Source of the DNA: Isoetes taiwanensis
Taxonomy: Eukaryota; Streptophyta; Lycopodiopsida; Isoetales; Isoetaceae
DNA length: 64,000 nt
Direction: 5' to 3'
NCBI GenBank assembly: GCA_021234155.1
Contig: JAJEKV010000003.1
Location: forward strand, 8,122,413-8,186,412
Shown here: positions 21,185 to 32,981 of the stretch, in pieces
How positions within the stretch are numbered: position 1 is the first letter of the stretch
How the letters are laid out: each line of letters begins with the position of its first letter
The notes under the pieces: model-generated
Seen by the model: the letters and a program-made list of their open reading frames with translations, nothing else
Told to the model about the DNA's origin: nothing
Databases searched by the model: none
Program-made: the position numbers and the translations under genes

Positions 21185-21889
21185 ATGGCCCCCAGGAAAG
21201 GTGCGGCCTCCACCGAGTATGATGGAGATACTGCAAGCTTGCTAGCTCTAGTCAAGGAATTGAAAACAGAAATACTGGGTCTTAGATCTGAAGTAGCAGA
21301 AATCAAAAGCACTCTCAAAGAGATGCATATCCAAAACAAGGATCATACTGCAGAATTGGCCTCCAATCTGCAAAAACCTGCTACGGATTTCAAAGAGCAG
21401 ATAGCAGATCTAGAGAACAAATTAGCCTCTTTGGTTGCTACAACAACTAAAGAACAAATGAAGATTCACCAGGCCGAGGTTTCGTCCGAACAGATGGATC
21501 GAGAAATTAGAACTAAAAACCTAAAGATATCTGGATTGCCAGAGATTGAAGGAGAGGATTTGACAGACACGGTAAGGAGGTTTTTCACAGAAAAAATGCG
21601 CTTACATGATCCTTTACATGTAGCTTCTCGCAGATTAGGAAAACAGGGTTCATCATATGACCGACCAATACTTGTGAAATTTGAGACAAAGGAAGCCAGA
21701 GATCGTGTACTTCTCAATAGGAGCGCACTAAAAGGAGAGAGGATCTGGCTGGACCAGGATTTAACTCCAGGCCAGCTTGAAGTGCGCAAATTGGAATGGT
21801 CTAAGGTGAAAGATGCTCGAGATAAGGGCTTAGTTGCCTACCTTGATCAAAGCGGGAAGGCAATTATCACCAACAGGAGGCACAAATAG
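21185..21889 (+). CDS. LINE-B ORF1, coiled-coil plus RRM-like protein
   Basis: A 234-residue protein with Met at 21185. Residues 13-105 are heptad-rich (LLALVKELKTEILGLRSEVA, then IADLENKLASLV), predicting a coiled coil. Residues about 110-225 resemble the RRM and C-terminal domain of vertebrate-type L1 ORF1p (RTKNLKISGLPEIEGEDL, RFFTEKM, RPILVKFETKEARDRVL, WLDQDLTPGQLEVR). Such proteins trimerise and bind element RNA. Canonical angiosperm L1 ORF1 instead carries a DUF4283 region and zinc knuckle, as in LINE-A next to it. The frame is intact although ORF2 is broken. Confidence 0.8.
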   Translation: MAPRKGAASTEYDGDTASLLALVKELKTEILGLRSEVAEIKSTLKEMHIQNKDHTAELASNLQKPATDFKEQIADLENKLASLVATTTKEQMKIHQAEVSSEQMDREIRTKNLKISGLPEIEGEDLTDTVRRFFTEKMRLHDPLHVASRRLGKQGSSYDRPILVKFETKEARDRVLLNRSALKGERIWLDQDLTPGQLEVRKLEWSKVKDARDKGLVAYLDQSGKAIITNRRHK

Positions 21890-21891
21890 GA

Positions 21892-24800
21892 ATTAAGGGC
21901 CTTTGAAGTGGGTCTATGGAACACTCATGGACTAACTCGGGCCAAGATAAATGCTACTGCAGAGATATGGAAACACCAAGACTTGCTCGCTTCACCGAAA
22001 CTTGGGCTCACCAATCTCGACTTCCCCGGATGTGCCGGGTTATGTCTTTGCTAGATCATGTGTGGAATGTAAAGGAAACAGGGGCAGGCCGAGGGTTTGG
22101 GGGCATAGCCATTTACAAGAAGATTGATACTGCATTTGGATTAGAGGTCATCAAACAAGACTCGAACAAACAATTCATATGGCTGCAAATAAATGGTAGA
22201 GGGCGACCTCTATTTCTCGCAGTCTTCTACTTTGCTCCTGACAGCTCCCATATATACAAAAAAACAGATTTAGATAAGGATAATCCTTATGAAAACATCT
22301 ATTCGGACATTTTAGAATACTCAGCTCTTGGAGACACTCTCATCATAGGAGATTTCAATGGCCAGACAGTACCAACAAGCTAAGGCTTATGAAGACCGGC
22401 AAATGTCATCCTTGACGAGATTGAAGACCCCTACTTATGATCGTGATATCAGCTGATACATCAATGAATGAAATGGGCCAAAGGTTCCGGAGTGAAAGCA
22501 CAGCTTGTCAGCTGAAAATCATCAATGGGATTAGTTCATTCCCTACATCTGGAAAATTGACTTATAAGAACCATGCAGGAGGTAGCACGATTGATTATTT
22601 GTTGGCAAAAGACAAAGAGATTATTGGAGACTTTTACATAGGAGAACATCTTCCAGAATCGGATCATGCCCCTCTCCATATGGAGTTGAAGGCAATGGCT
22701 CAACCCACACAAGCACTAAGCTTCCAACCCAAGCTGAAAATCAGATATAGCTTGCATGAGGCATATGGGAAACATTTAGAAGAATCACTTGCTGCTGTAG
22801 ATTGGACAGGAACTTTTGAAAAAGATGCATCCCTTTTTCAAGACATCTTATTCACATCAGGGAGCAAAATCTTTGGGCTATCAAAGAGACACCGGCAAGG
22901 TAAGCCCCACAACTCTTGGTGGGACGCGGAATGTGGAGAAGCTAGAAAAAAGTTACCACAATTTTGCATCTGCAAACCCAGATGGTATAAAGTATTCATA
23001 AGAAATAAAAAAGGGCATATCATGCCAAAATGCAACGTGAGCTTTCTGACCTGCTAAGTCAGCATCCAAAAAGTTTCTGGAACAGACTTCAGGGCGCCCA
23101 ACAGCAGGCTAATATAGCCAATAAAGATCTGCTAAATTTAATCAAGTCCCTTTATGAAAAGGAGGGCACTTGTAGCATGCCAAAATTGGCTCCTATGGCG
23201 GATCTGTTCACAAAAAAGATGTATGTACAGCGTCTATCAAAAGCATCAAATAACAAGGCAAATGGATGATGATGGCCTTTGCATGGAACTCCTTAAATGG
23301 GGAAGACTCATTCATGGGCTACCAGCCAACCGGAGAGTAAATAAGGTCCATCCAATTCATAAGGGGAGAGCAGGGAAGCTCATAAGCAATTCTGTAACTA
23401 TTCTAATTGGCGATATTCTCCAAACTCTTGGCCTTCTTCGAAACCAAGCTAAGCTCATGGGTCGAGCAGTCTCAAGCCCGCTCTCAATATCAGGCTGGTT
23501 TCAGAATAAGACACAGCACTTTGGACCACGTGCTCACACTCCGGGCTTTGATAGAAAGAGCAAAGGCACCTAATAAATCCCTATACATAGCCTTCATAGA
23601 TTTTTCGAAGGCATTCGACACAATTCCCGTGAAAAGCTCGTTGGATGATTAATTCACATTGGAGTTCCGCAAGATTTGAGAGCTGCAGTGTCTCAATTAT
23701 ATGAAGAAGTTCTGATTAAGGTGTCATGGGATCTTGACACGAAAATCAGAAGTACGGTAGGAGTTCGGCAGGGATGCCCACTCTCTCCGACTTTATTTGG
23801 AGTTTTCATAGATGAACTGGACGAATGGTTGAGGGCCAGGTCGTTGGCAGGGACTAACTTGGGTGACTATCTCATCCAGCTTCTTCTCTACGCAGATGAT
23901 GTGGTCTTGATTGCTAGCATGAAGTCTACTTTACAAGAACATCTGGTTAATCTTGAGAGCTTCTGTGATGCAAAGCAAATGAGTGTCAATCTTTCCAAAT
24001 CTAAGGTAATGGTCTTTGGAACAAGGGACAGACCGGAATTCACATACAAGGGGCAGATTATGGAGACAGTAGATTCATATAAATACCTTGGAATCGACAT
24101 CTCTTCGAACTACAGTTGGAAAAATTGTATTAATAGGAGAGTTCAAGGCGGTAAGGCAGCTCTCTTTAGTATGTTGGCAAAATGTAACAGAGCCTATCTC
24201 TCGGATTGGAACTTGAAGGGCATTTTATTCAAAGCATTAGTCCAAACCGTGGTGTTATATGGTGTCCCAATTTGGGGACCAGACATCTCACCACGGATGT
24301 GGACACAAGTTGAAGGAATTCTGAAATTGTTCTTGAAAATTGAGTTGGGTATCAAGGCACAAATTCCGTTTGCCATAATGCTTGCAGAGGGTGGCTTGCT
24401 TCCACTTGAGGTTGAAGGGCTTTTTCTTGCTATAAATTTTTATACCAGAATTAAGGCATTAGATCCCGATCGGCTGTCACACCAAGCCATGGAAAATTCA
24501 GCGTGGGGACTTAAACCCGATATCCAGGCTTAACAGATGGGGGCTTGATTTGTCGACTTGTCCTACAAATAAGCGAGGAGCTTAGAGTCCTGCTAGAAAG
24601 ACAATCGGTCCGAAACTATGGGCGACCGAGAAAACACAAACACATTATATCGGGTAAATGTTAATCACATGGAAAGGTATGCAGTCAATCCTATTTGAAA
24701 ACAAATCTATCTCCAGCTCAAAGGAAATTACTTGCCGATCTGAGATCCGGGTCTCATAGATTGGAAATTGAGATAGGAAGATGGTCAGGAGTTCCAATTG

Positions 24801-25006
24801 AAGAGCGCGTATGTAAGATATGCAATTCAGGTTGTGTGGAAGATGAGAATCATGTTTTCGTGGAATGCCCTGGATATGAAGACATTAGGCAGAACTATGA
24901 CATTCATGTATTAGATTTTTATTCACTACTCTCTACAGAGCCATTGATATTGGCATCATATGTAAGGGGGGTAGATGCACACCGCACCTTGCTTTTAAAA
25001 CTGTAA
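21892..25006 (+). pseudogene. LINE-B ORF2, endonuclease/reverse transcriptase, frameshifted
   Basis: Spread over several plus frames. Endonuclease: FEVGLWNTHGL, GFGGIAIYKK, LIIGDFNGQT (21892-22383), then TIDYLLAKD and LPESDHAPL (about 22590-22670). RT: QAGFRIRHSTLDHVLTLRAL, AFIDFSKAFDTIP (about 23590), GVRQGCPLSPTLFGVF, LLLYADDVVLIAS (about 23885). C-terminal Cys/His motif: VCKICNSGCVEDENHVFVEC (about 24810-24865). There are frameshifts near 22000, 22385, 23050, 23270, 23640 and 24533. The sequence is closer to invertebrate or algal-style LINE polymerases than to LINE-A. It is no longer functional. Confidence 0.85.
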
Positions 25007-25075
25007 TTGGTTTGTTCATGTGCTCCATAGCCTCTCAAGGCTCAAGCGAGCATTAGACATAAAATAAAATATAAT

Positions 25076-25782
25076 TTGGCTCATAATTTGGCTCAGGAGG
25101 TGCTGGACATCTTGGGCCTCGAAGAAGCTACAGCTCCACAGATGGCTTGCAATCCAGGATGCCCTAAGCACTATGGATCACCCGCAGGCAGCTCCCAGTA
25201 ATTAACCAATGCCCACTTGGTTGCTTGCAGGCCGAGGATATGAACCACCTTTTCTTCTGCAGTCGAATTCAAGGATTTTGGGATTGGGTGTCCCCAATTA
25301 TAGAGATATCGCAGGATAGTCTAGCTTGGCCACAAATCATTCATCTGAACTGTTCTAAGGTGGTGGATTCCCTCATAACAGTTGCTCTTTGGGTGGTCTG
25401 GTGTCACCAATGCAATATAGCTCTTGGAAACAAAAGCTTTTCCTTGGAAGCGCTAAAAAAAACCTTTACCTACGAGGTAGCTCTTATGGGGCTTTCACAC
25501 AGAAGGAAGCTTGGGCCACATTATGACAAAGAGTTTGACCGTTTGGGGCAGCTCCAAGGTCAAATTGAATACTTCAAGTGCCATTGGGCCAGTAAAAATG
25601 CAGATGAGTCAGACGAGTCAGACCCCCCTCCAGGGGATGGATCTTGAGCTCCCTTATTTCCCGTCACCTTAGGGTGGACGCAACACGCCGCCCATACTTC
25701 TTCCCATCTTACGGGGCATTGTACCTACATTCTTAAAAAAAAAAAAAAAAAAAAAAGCTTGCATTCAAAAAAAAATAATAAT
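25076..25782 (+). mobile_element. 5'-truncated L1 copy inserted in the LINE-B tail
   Basis: About 0.7 kb of a plant L1 3' end with an A-run (about 25737-25756). It is bounded by a perfect 13-bp target duplication, aataaaatataat, at 25063-25075 and 25783-25795. The open frame 25225-25647 holds the C-terminal part of an L1 ORF2 zf-RVT region (AEDMNHLFFCSRIQGFWDWV, VALWVVWCHQCN). It is dead on arrival by 5' truncation, and younger than LINE-B because it splits that element's tail. Confidence 0.87.
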
Positions 25783-26245
25783 AATAAAATATAATAAAAT
25801 TAATGAGTGGCTGATAACGGGTCGCGGACCCTTCAGCAAAATGTCCTGGAGACGAATCAGACTTCCGGAACTAGGGAAGAAAAGGTCGATCCGGCTTGAA
25901 TAAAGGTCGAATCTCTGATAATATTGGCTGAATCTGAGTTATTTGCTATTCCTTACCCTTTAGGCAGATATTTATGTCATTAAAGGGAAGATCCGGAAAT
26001 AGGTTGAATCACCCTATAAATATAACTGATTCTTTCATTCCAGAACAAGATCCGACTGAGAGTTGGAGCGAAACCCTCTGCCCTGTTACAGTAGTCATTG
26101 TTTAAGTTTGTCTTCTTTGCTGATAACCCGATTGCTGTGCCGATAGCAAGATAACGGCTTCTTGCAAATATCCTGAACCCGGTTGGGTGGTTTAATATCT
26201 CCTAAAGATTGGAGAGCGTGTTTATTTGCTGGGACTTTGCAGCTT

Positions 26246-27675
26246 AATCCGTAGAGTTTTCCTTAGTTGTATCACTCATGCAAAGTGTGCCCTTTGCATC
26301 CAACATGGCACAATTGTATTGTTCATGGAAATATCAAGGAATGTCACAGCTAGCAAGTCATTTAAGTCCTGCAACTTGACACAAACCTCTTCCATCTCCA
26401 ACTCGTGATAGTCAGCAAACGCATTTTTGAGAATTGTCCATGCCATAATGAACTTCAACTAACTTTTCTAACACTTCCCACATCATCTAAATCTTACAAT
26501 TTAGATTCACTTCTTGCCCCATCGGTAATATTTCAACCACACACTATGATGCATTAAGAAAAGGTGACTATAGAAGAGCAACTTGATTGAAAGGCATGCA
26601 AACATGCTAAACCAATAAAAACATGGCCTAGGAGTAGAAATCTCGGGCATAAGTTTCTACCATAATAGAGGTGCCTAAACCCCAATAGATGTTGAATTAA
26701 AAATAGCCTGAGTCCACCAGTTATATTTTAAATGCAATATGTAAGGGCATGCATGTATTCAATGGGTCTCTGATGTACATGGTATATGTTATTTTACACG
26801 TCAAAGATATGTTGTCTATATGATATGAATGGCAATTTTAAGTTGTTAATGAGTGGAACATTGTTATGCACTTATGAAAGCACAAAGAGGGTGTAAGATG
26901 GCTTATCTGATCCACTAAAAGATTGATAAAATACTATTTCACATATAGATCGTTGCATTTAAATTATTTTTATTTTGAATGGTTAATACAATGGAATGCA
27001 AATTTGAAAACTTACATGCACTGAAGCATAAAGTTTCTTGTATCTTCAAAAGTGATTTCTATTTTGAATAACATGCATTCCAAAAAAAGAATGCATGCAT
27101 ATTCTAAAGTTGTTGTTGGTTTTATAATTTAGCTAAATGGGATGCATTGCACCGCTGACACAAGGCTGGAGCCATTATTCAATCGAGGCTAGAGACATTT
27201 ATTCAATGGATTAGACTAAAGTTGATCATAAAAATCCTTTTCCAAGATTTAACATTTGGAACACCGTGTCATCCACTTTGTTGAATATATTCTAATTGTT
27301 GCAAGAACCAATTGAATGGAAATAGGTCCATGCACTTAATTTTTTTATTTCTAAAGCTGTTGATCAATTAGGTAATGATCAAGTAGGATGGAGATGGAAG
27401 ATACACGACCCTCCAAAAGTACTAGCAAAGGCACCTAAGTTGCCTAAATGACAGCCTACATGTAAAGGTAATATCACCCTGCATGAAAAAGCTAACACGG
27501 TTAGATAAAACTATAATTAGATCAAATTGTTGCCGCATAAACTGGAGGACAATAATACATGTGTCTCCCTACCTTAGATCACTTGTAGCACATGACCTGA
27601 CAACTCCACTCAAAGTGGTTGTTATCTGTCTCCCTTTTTGGAGAAATTCAAAAAGTAGACCCGTTTATTTTCATA
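26246..27675. other. no gene recognised
   Basis: A/T-rich sequence between the gypsy LTR and LINE-C. Only short frames without motifs are seen on either strand, with no convincing repeat boundary. The last 100 bases precede the truncated 5' edge of LINE-C. Confidence 0.5.
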
Positions 27676-30600
27676 TTACAAAATAGAATTAATTCTGATT
27701 TTAGCTTATTACCCACCAAGCAGTGATAAACTAGAGCTGTTAGAACTGGGGGAGACTATGATGAAATGGAAAGAACAGGGTCCAATGATATTAATAGGCG
27801 ATCTGAACGCCAGAACAGGGCAGGAACAGGCACAAATCACGAATATGGAAGACACAAATGGACAATGGACTAGCAAGACAAGATCAGAGGAATGGGACAG
27901 GAGTACAGAGGACAGAGCAGAAGTCAATGCCAGAGGAGAGCTACTACTTGAGATTATAACCAACGGGGTACAAAAGTGGGAGGGGTCAGGGAAGTACACG
28001 AACCAGAATGCACACGGGAAACGTATAGTGGATTACGTGATAATGAATGACACTGCAGCGGAGATAGTATCGAGATTCATGCTCCTAGACTGGCCGATCG
28101 GCAAAAGGGAGAGCCACAGACCCATACAGCTTACACTTATGGAAGACGAATACACACCGAAAGACAGGCAACAAGAAATAGAGGAAATTAACGGAAAACT
28201 GAAAATACAGTTTCAAGAGAAGAAAATAGATGTATTTGTGCAGTACGTTCAAGAAGAAATGGAGAAATGGAATTGGGGGGCACACAGAGCAGACGAAAAT
28301 GGAGACAGGCTTAATGACATAACAGTGAAAGTAGCAGCTGAGGTTTTTGGAAAGAGAAGAAGAAAAAGAGGGAAGGATGCGTTCAAGGCCTCGAGTTGGT
28401 ATGACGATGAATGCAGAGAACAGAAAAGAAGGGTCAGGGAGCATAAAGGGAGGGAGACATATCAAACCGAGAAAAAGGTATATCTGAAGATGTTGAGAGC
28501 AAAGAGAAACAAAAATCTGATACAACACCAATGGGGACTGGCTAAACTCCTGAAAAAGCAACCCCGGAAATTCTGGAGAGGGTTCCAAGAGAAAGGACAG
28601 TGGAATCAGAAAAATGGTAGTACACAAGAGGAGATTGGGGCAGACGGATGGGAGAGATACCTGGAGAAACCGTATAAGACTGGAGCATCTCCAGCACCAA
28701 TACCAGAATTACAAGGGATGGACAAGCTATGTTTTAATGTACAGGAAGTAATGATGGCACTGAATAGAATGGCCAATAACAAAGCCCCAGACCTATACGG
28801 GTTAACAGTGGAACTATTAAAATGTGTGGATGCAGTAATCGTGAAACAGGTGACAGATATTTTCAACGGTATCATACACACAGGACTACCTGTCAGATGG
28901 GCGTATAACAGGGTGATACCCCTACACAAGGGAGGGAGCAGACAGGAACCTGGAAATTACAGAACTATAATGGTGAGTTCCATTTTTGCCAAATGGTTTG
29001 GAAAAGTTTTAGACAATAAGCTGAAGCATTGGGCAGAGGGAACCGGAGAGCACAGGGACAGGCAGGGTTCAGGCCGGAACACTCAACAACAGACCACCTA
29101 GTGACCCTCAGGATACTGGTAGAACAGAATAGAAATCAGGGGAAGAAAATAATATGCTGCTTTGTGGACTTTAGGAAAGCGTTTGACACAGTTCCGAGGG
29201 AAAAACTAATACAAAGGCTTATAGATATGCAGGCACCAAAGGATATGGTGGGGGCAATTGCGAGATTATACTATAATGTATATGCGAAAATGGAAGAAGA
29301 AGGGAAAGCGATAGATTGTGACACGGGGGGTCAAACAGGGGTGCCCACTATCCCCCACATTGTTTGGAATATACATAGATGCTCTACAGGATTTTATAAC
29401 AGAACAGCAAGGGGACACAGACGCACCTATTCTAGGGGACACCAAAGTACCCATCATGCTATATGCAGATGACCTGAGCATGATGGCCACAAAGAACAAG
29501 GGGATGTATAGGTTACTGAAACTGTTGGAAAACTTCTGCGAAAAGACAGGGCTGACAGTTAATCTCGCAAAAACCAAAATAGTCTTTTTTGGCCACAAAA
29601 GTAGACATAAACCGTTTAGATATCTGGGAACAGAACTAGAAGAATCAACAGAATACAGGTATCTGGGATATGATGCGCACGGCACAGGAAAATGGGCAAA
29701 AGGGGCAGATACAAGATTTCAAACAGCCATCAGAAGCTATTACAATATGAAAAATTTCTGCAACAAAAGCATGATAGTAAGCTGGAAAATTAAATGCTAT
29801 CTGTTCAGCGCAGTAGTTGCAACTACACAGCTATATGGGGCAGAGGCTTGGGGACCGGGTCTGACAGAGAAAAAATGGGAAAAACAAGAAGGAATTTACA
29901 GGCAATGGCATAAACAGGAATTTAAGCTGAGAACGAATACATCACAAACAATTATAGTATATGAGACAGGGCAAAAACCGATGGAAGTAAGGGCATGGGA
30001 AAGGACCATCAGATATCTTATAAGGAACAATGCAGGTGGAAAACCGAATAAGCTAGCAAGCATCGCGATCAGTGAATCAGCGAAAGCCCACATAACCGAG
30101 GGCAACGGATGGTTTAGGGATGTAGCAATGTGGACAAGGAAGATGGGGATGAATCTGAGTGACCTCATTACTGAAGGAGAATGGAATGATGAGTGGACAA
30201 ACAAGGCCACGCTAGCTTGGTTGCAAAATCACACGGGTCCCAAGACAACATGGCTTATGACAGTATTCAACCCGGGACAGCAGATAGGGCAACAGATGTA
30301 CCAGGATAACCTAATAGGAAAATCCAGGAAAGATATCCTGGCAAGATTCAGAATGGGAAGCCATGACCTAAGAATTGAAAAGGACAGGTGGCGGGGAATA
30401 GAGAGGGAAGATCGAATATGCAGAGTTTGCGACAGAGGGGAAGTGGAAGATGAAAATCATATGCTGAATGAATGCCCGGTATATGAAAGCATCAGGGACA
30501 AGTACAGAGATATAAGGTGGGGTCAGCCCGTACACACCATGATGACAAGGCCAGAAACAATGAGGGATCTGGCAGACGCAATACGGGAAATGACGGCAAG

Positions 30601-30904
30601 GCACCGAGAAGTACACAAAGAAAAAGGGTTTCTGTTATGAACCGCCTGAGAGGCGCAACATAAACACCCTGAAAACGCTCAGCTCAAAGCTGATTGATAA
30701 CGACGCGCCTGTGCACGGCCATGAAGCCGATCCAAAGCGGGGTGCCGGTATTAATAGAGAAAAGTAAAGCCTTCAGAAAAGGTTACATTGTAAACCAGCA
30801 TGATGTGCTAGTAGCGCCCGTAAGGGAGCTCGCCCATGCTACATAAGTCCACGGGCCTCAGGGTACAAGGGACAATAATGTATCTATCTATCTATCTATC
30901 TATT
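27676..30904 (+). mobile_element. LINE-C, 5'-truncated LINE with a tetranucleotide tail
   Basis: Starts inside the endonuclease domain (LILAYYPPSS at about 27680-27735) and runs through RT to a short 3' UTR (30641-30879), ending in a (TATC)n tail at about 30880-30904 rather than poly(A). Purine-rich on the plus strand and unlike LINE-A in sequence. No convincing target duplication could be matched by eye. Confidence 0.85.
27680..30640 (+). pseudogene. LINE-C ORF2, endonuclease/reverse transcriptase
   Basis: Endonuclease C-terminal half (MILIGDLNARTGQ, KRIVDYVIMND, WPIGKRESHRPI), connecting region, RT (NNKAPDLYGLTVELLK, RVIPLHKGGSRQEPGNYRTI, CFVDFRKAFDTVPREK, GVKQGCPLSPTLFGIYIDAL, MLYADDLSMMA) and a Cys/His motif near the end (ICRVCDRGEVEDENHMLNEC). 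Only two frame changes are evident: near 29035-29060, and in the G-run near 29323-29345, where the frame is restored. Otherwise it is well preserved. RT and C-terminal motifs resemble LINE-B more than LINE-A. It is truncated at its 5' end, so inactive. Confidence 0.9.
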
Positions 30905-31690
30905 ATCATCTTATGTGCGATAACCCATTTCCATAGCACCAAATATTGCCGCAAAAACATGAAGGGAATTGTAACCCTGAAAACCATCAATTTTTGTGCA
31001 AGCAATGCATTGACTTGGGATTCCAATCCTTTGTTCAAATAGCACATTTTTTTAATCCGTGATAAGCTGCACGCTATAAAACTGTATACACCATAATAGA
31101 AGTGAAGTGAACATATTGTTGAAGACATCAAGCTATACTGAATGGATGATGGAACCAACAAAGCTAGACAAATAAATAGATCTCTTGATAGACTCCATTA
31201 TCCTTTTCCTAAATCCTGCATTAACTTCCAATAGAAGGCATGCAATGAACATGACAAAAAATAATTAACTACATTAACAAAGCAGGTCATAAAAATTAGA
31301 GACTTGAACATCAAATGCAGATGCTTCACAACTCATATGGAAGAAGCAACTTTGTACATTTGAAAAGAGGGCATTTTTAAATGATACATCCTCTGTAGCA
31401 TTGTTTATTACACAGTCTATGACATAGATAAAAAAACTCATCTTACCTCCAACACCAAAAGAATTAGAAGAAGGCCTTTGCAATTCAAGAACTTCTAGCC
31501 ATGAGTGTTTCACCTTCAAGGGGCCTCTATAAATATTTCTTGCACTTCAACAAAGATGGAAGGTTGAAATTGGCTTAAAGATGCCAAAACATGACATCTT
31601 ACCTTGCATGTTGATGCTTTAAGTACAAAATGAAACCTTATCTTCTACAGATGCCCACGCTTATTAAAGAAGATGACATAATGAAATCAA
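30905..31690. other. no gene recognised
   Basis: Flanking sequence between LINE-C and the next gypsy remnant. No motif-bearing frame was found on either strand. Confidence 0.45.
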
Positions 31691-32880
31691 ACATTTTTTC
31701 CTAATGGAATATGGAAGCTGAATCTGCTTTTATTACACTTAAGCATGTGCTTATTGTGGCACCAGTACTTGCAAATCGTTCGTGTTTATATGTTGTCGAA
31801 GCAGATGCTTCTGATTTTGCTCTTGATGGTATCTTGTCACAGGAGGGGGATGACCATGAATTACATCCGATCACCTCTCGCTCGCAGAAGTTTCAGCCTG
31901 TCAAAATCAACTATCCAATTCATGACAAGGAGTTCTTCGCAATAGTTGATTCTTTCGAGAAGTGGACATATCTTTCCTGGAAGGATCTCCTCATACGGTC
32001 ATAACAGATCATCAAAATTTAGAATATTTTCAGTCTGCTCGAGTGCTCAACTTCTTGGTGACATACCCATGTATTATCCCGCATTGATTTCGTGATAAAG
32101 TACCATCCTAGTCTCTCCAAGGGAAGCCTGATGTCTTGTCTCGACGTTCCTACTTTGAGCCCAAGTCAGGTGATCTTGTATTTGATCAGCAATCATAAGT
32201 TATTCCAGGGCCTGATGTGTTCCAGCTAATGGCCATCACTTTGTTTGAAAGGCGTCATGATACAGCATTGTTGGAATCTGTTCGGGCATCTCTGCCCTCC
32301 GATCCATTGGCTCAAGACATATTCCCACATCGTGGCATTGTATCATCTTCTCGGCAAATGTGATTAGATTACGACCGTTTTGAGATTTGAGATGGACTTC
32401 TGTTACGTGATGGGCTTCTATATGTGCCAGATGGTGCTTCTAGGCTTCAGGTTCTCTAGGCTTGCAATGAGTCACCTATGGCCGAACACTTTGAAGTACC
32501 CAAGACTCTTGAACTTATTAGTTGAGAATAATGATGGCCTGGGCTTTGCCTCTTTGTCGAAGTGTTTATTTGACCTGTGAATATGATGTTGAGCTGAGGT
32601 TCCGAGACATCTTCCTCATGGTCTTCTTGCCTGTTCCAGATGGATTTTGGAAGAATATTTCTGTAGATTTTATTCCGGGGCTGCCACTCTCTCGAGCGCA
32701 TGATGCCATCATGGTCATTGTTGATCGTTTCTCTAAGACGGCTCATAAGTCGTACTTAATTAAAGTGGGTCACATGCGATTCCCATTATTTTTTGGAACC
32801 CTCTTATTTTACACGAAAAGGACATGTGAAGCACCTTTGGAGCTTATTTCGTTCAAAATAAGAGTTTTTTTTGTGTAAGG
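31691..32880 (+). pseudogene. decayed Ty3/gypsy RNase H-integrase fragment
   Basis: RNase H start (AFITLKHVLIVAPVLANRS, VEADASDFALDGILSQEGDD, YPIHDKEFFAIVDSFEKW), then a broken stretch with KPDVLSRRSYFEPK, an integrase linker and zinc-region remnant (IRDGLLLRDGLLYVPDG), and an integrase core start (SVDFIPGLPLSRAHDAIMVI, VDRFSKTAH at about 32660-32750). Several stops and frame changes are present. The integrase is cut off before its second Asp. No LTR was identified. Confidence 0.85.
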
Positions 32881-32981
32881 GTGAATTCCTTCACCAAAAC
32901 ATTTTGGCTCTCTTGGATGGGTAGACAGTAAATCACAAACTCCAACAAAAGAAGCAAGTTGTTTACTTAATCACCAAAAAA

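Larger units (their letters stand above)
21119..25795 (+). mobile_element. LINE-B, decayed LINE with an animal-like ORF1
   Basis: Contains an intact ORF1 (21185-21889), a frameshifted ORF2 (about 21892-25006) and an A/T-rich tail (cataaaataaaatataat ... aaaattaa) rather than a long pure A-run. A second, 5'-truncated L1 copy is inserted in this tail at 25076-25782. The element interrupts the gypsy LTR. A short 'aattaa' common to both edges is the only target-duplication candidate and is weak. Confidence 0.75.
20965..26245 (+). repeat. probable gypsy 3' LTR, split by LINE insertions
   Basis: TGTTACGGCTC starts at 20965 after a polypurine-like tract. LTR-like sequence runs to about 21118, where LINE-B begins, and resumes at about 25796. 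The distal part has a TATA-like sequence (ccctataaatata, about 26013-26025) and ends tentatively in tttgca near 26245. The LTR would be about 0.6 kb without the insertions. The matching 5' LTR is not in this window because the 5' part of the element is lost or inverted, so the ends rest on context only. Confidence 0.5.
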
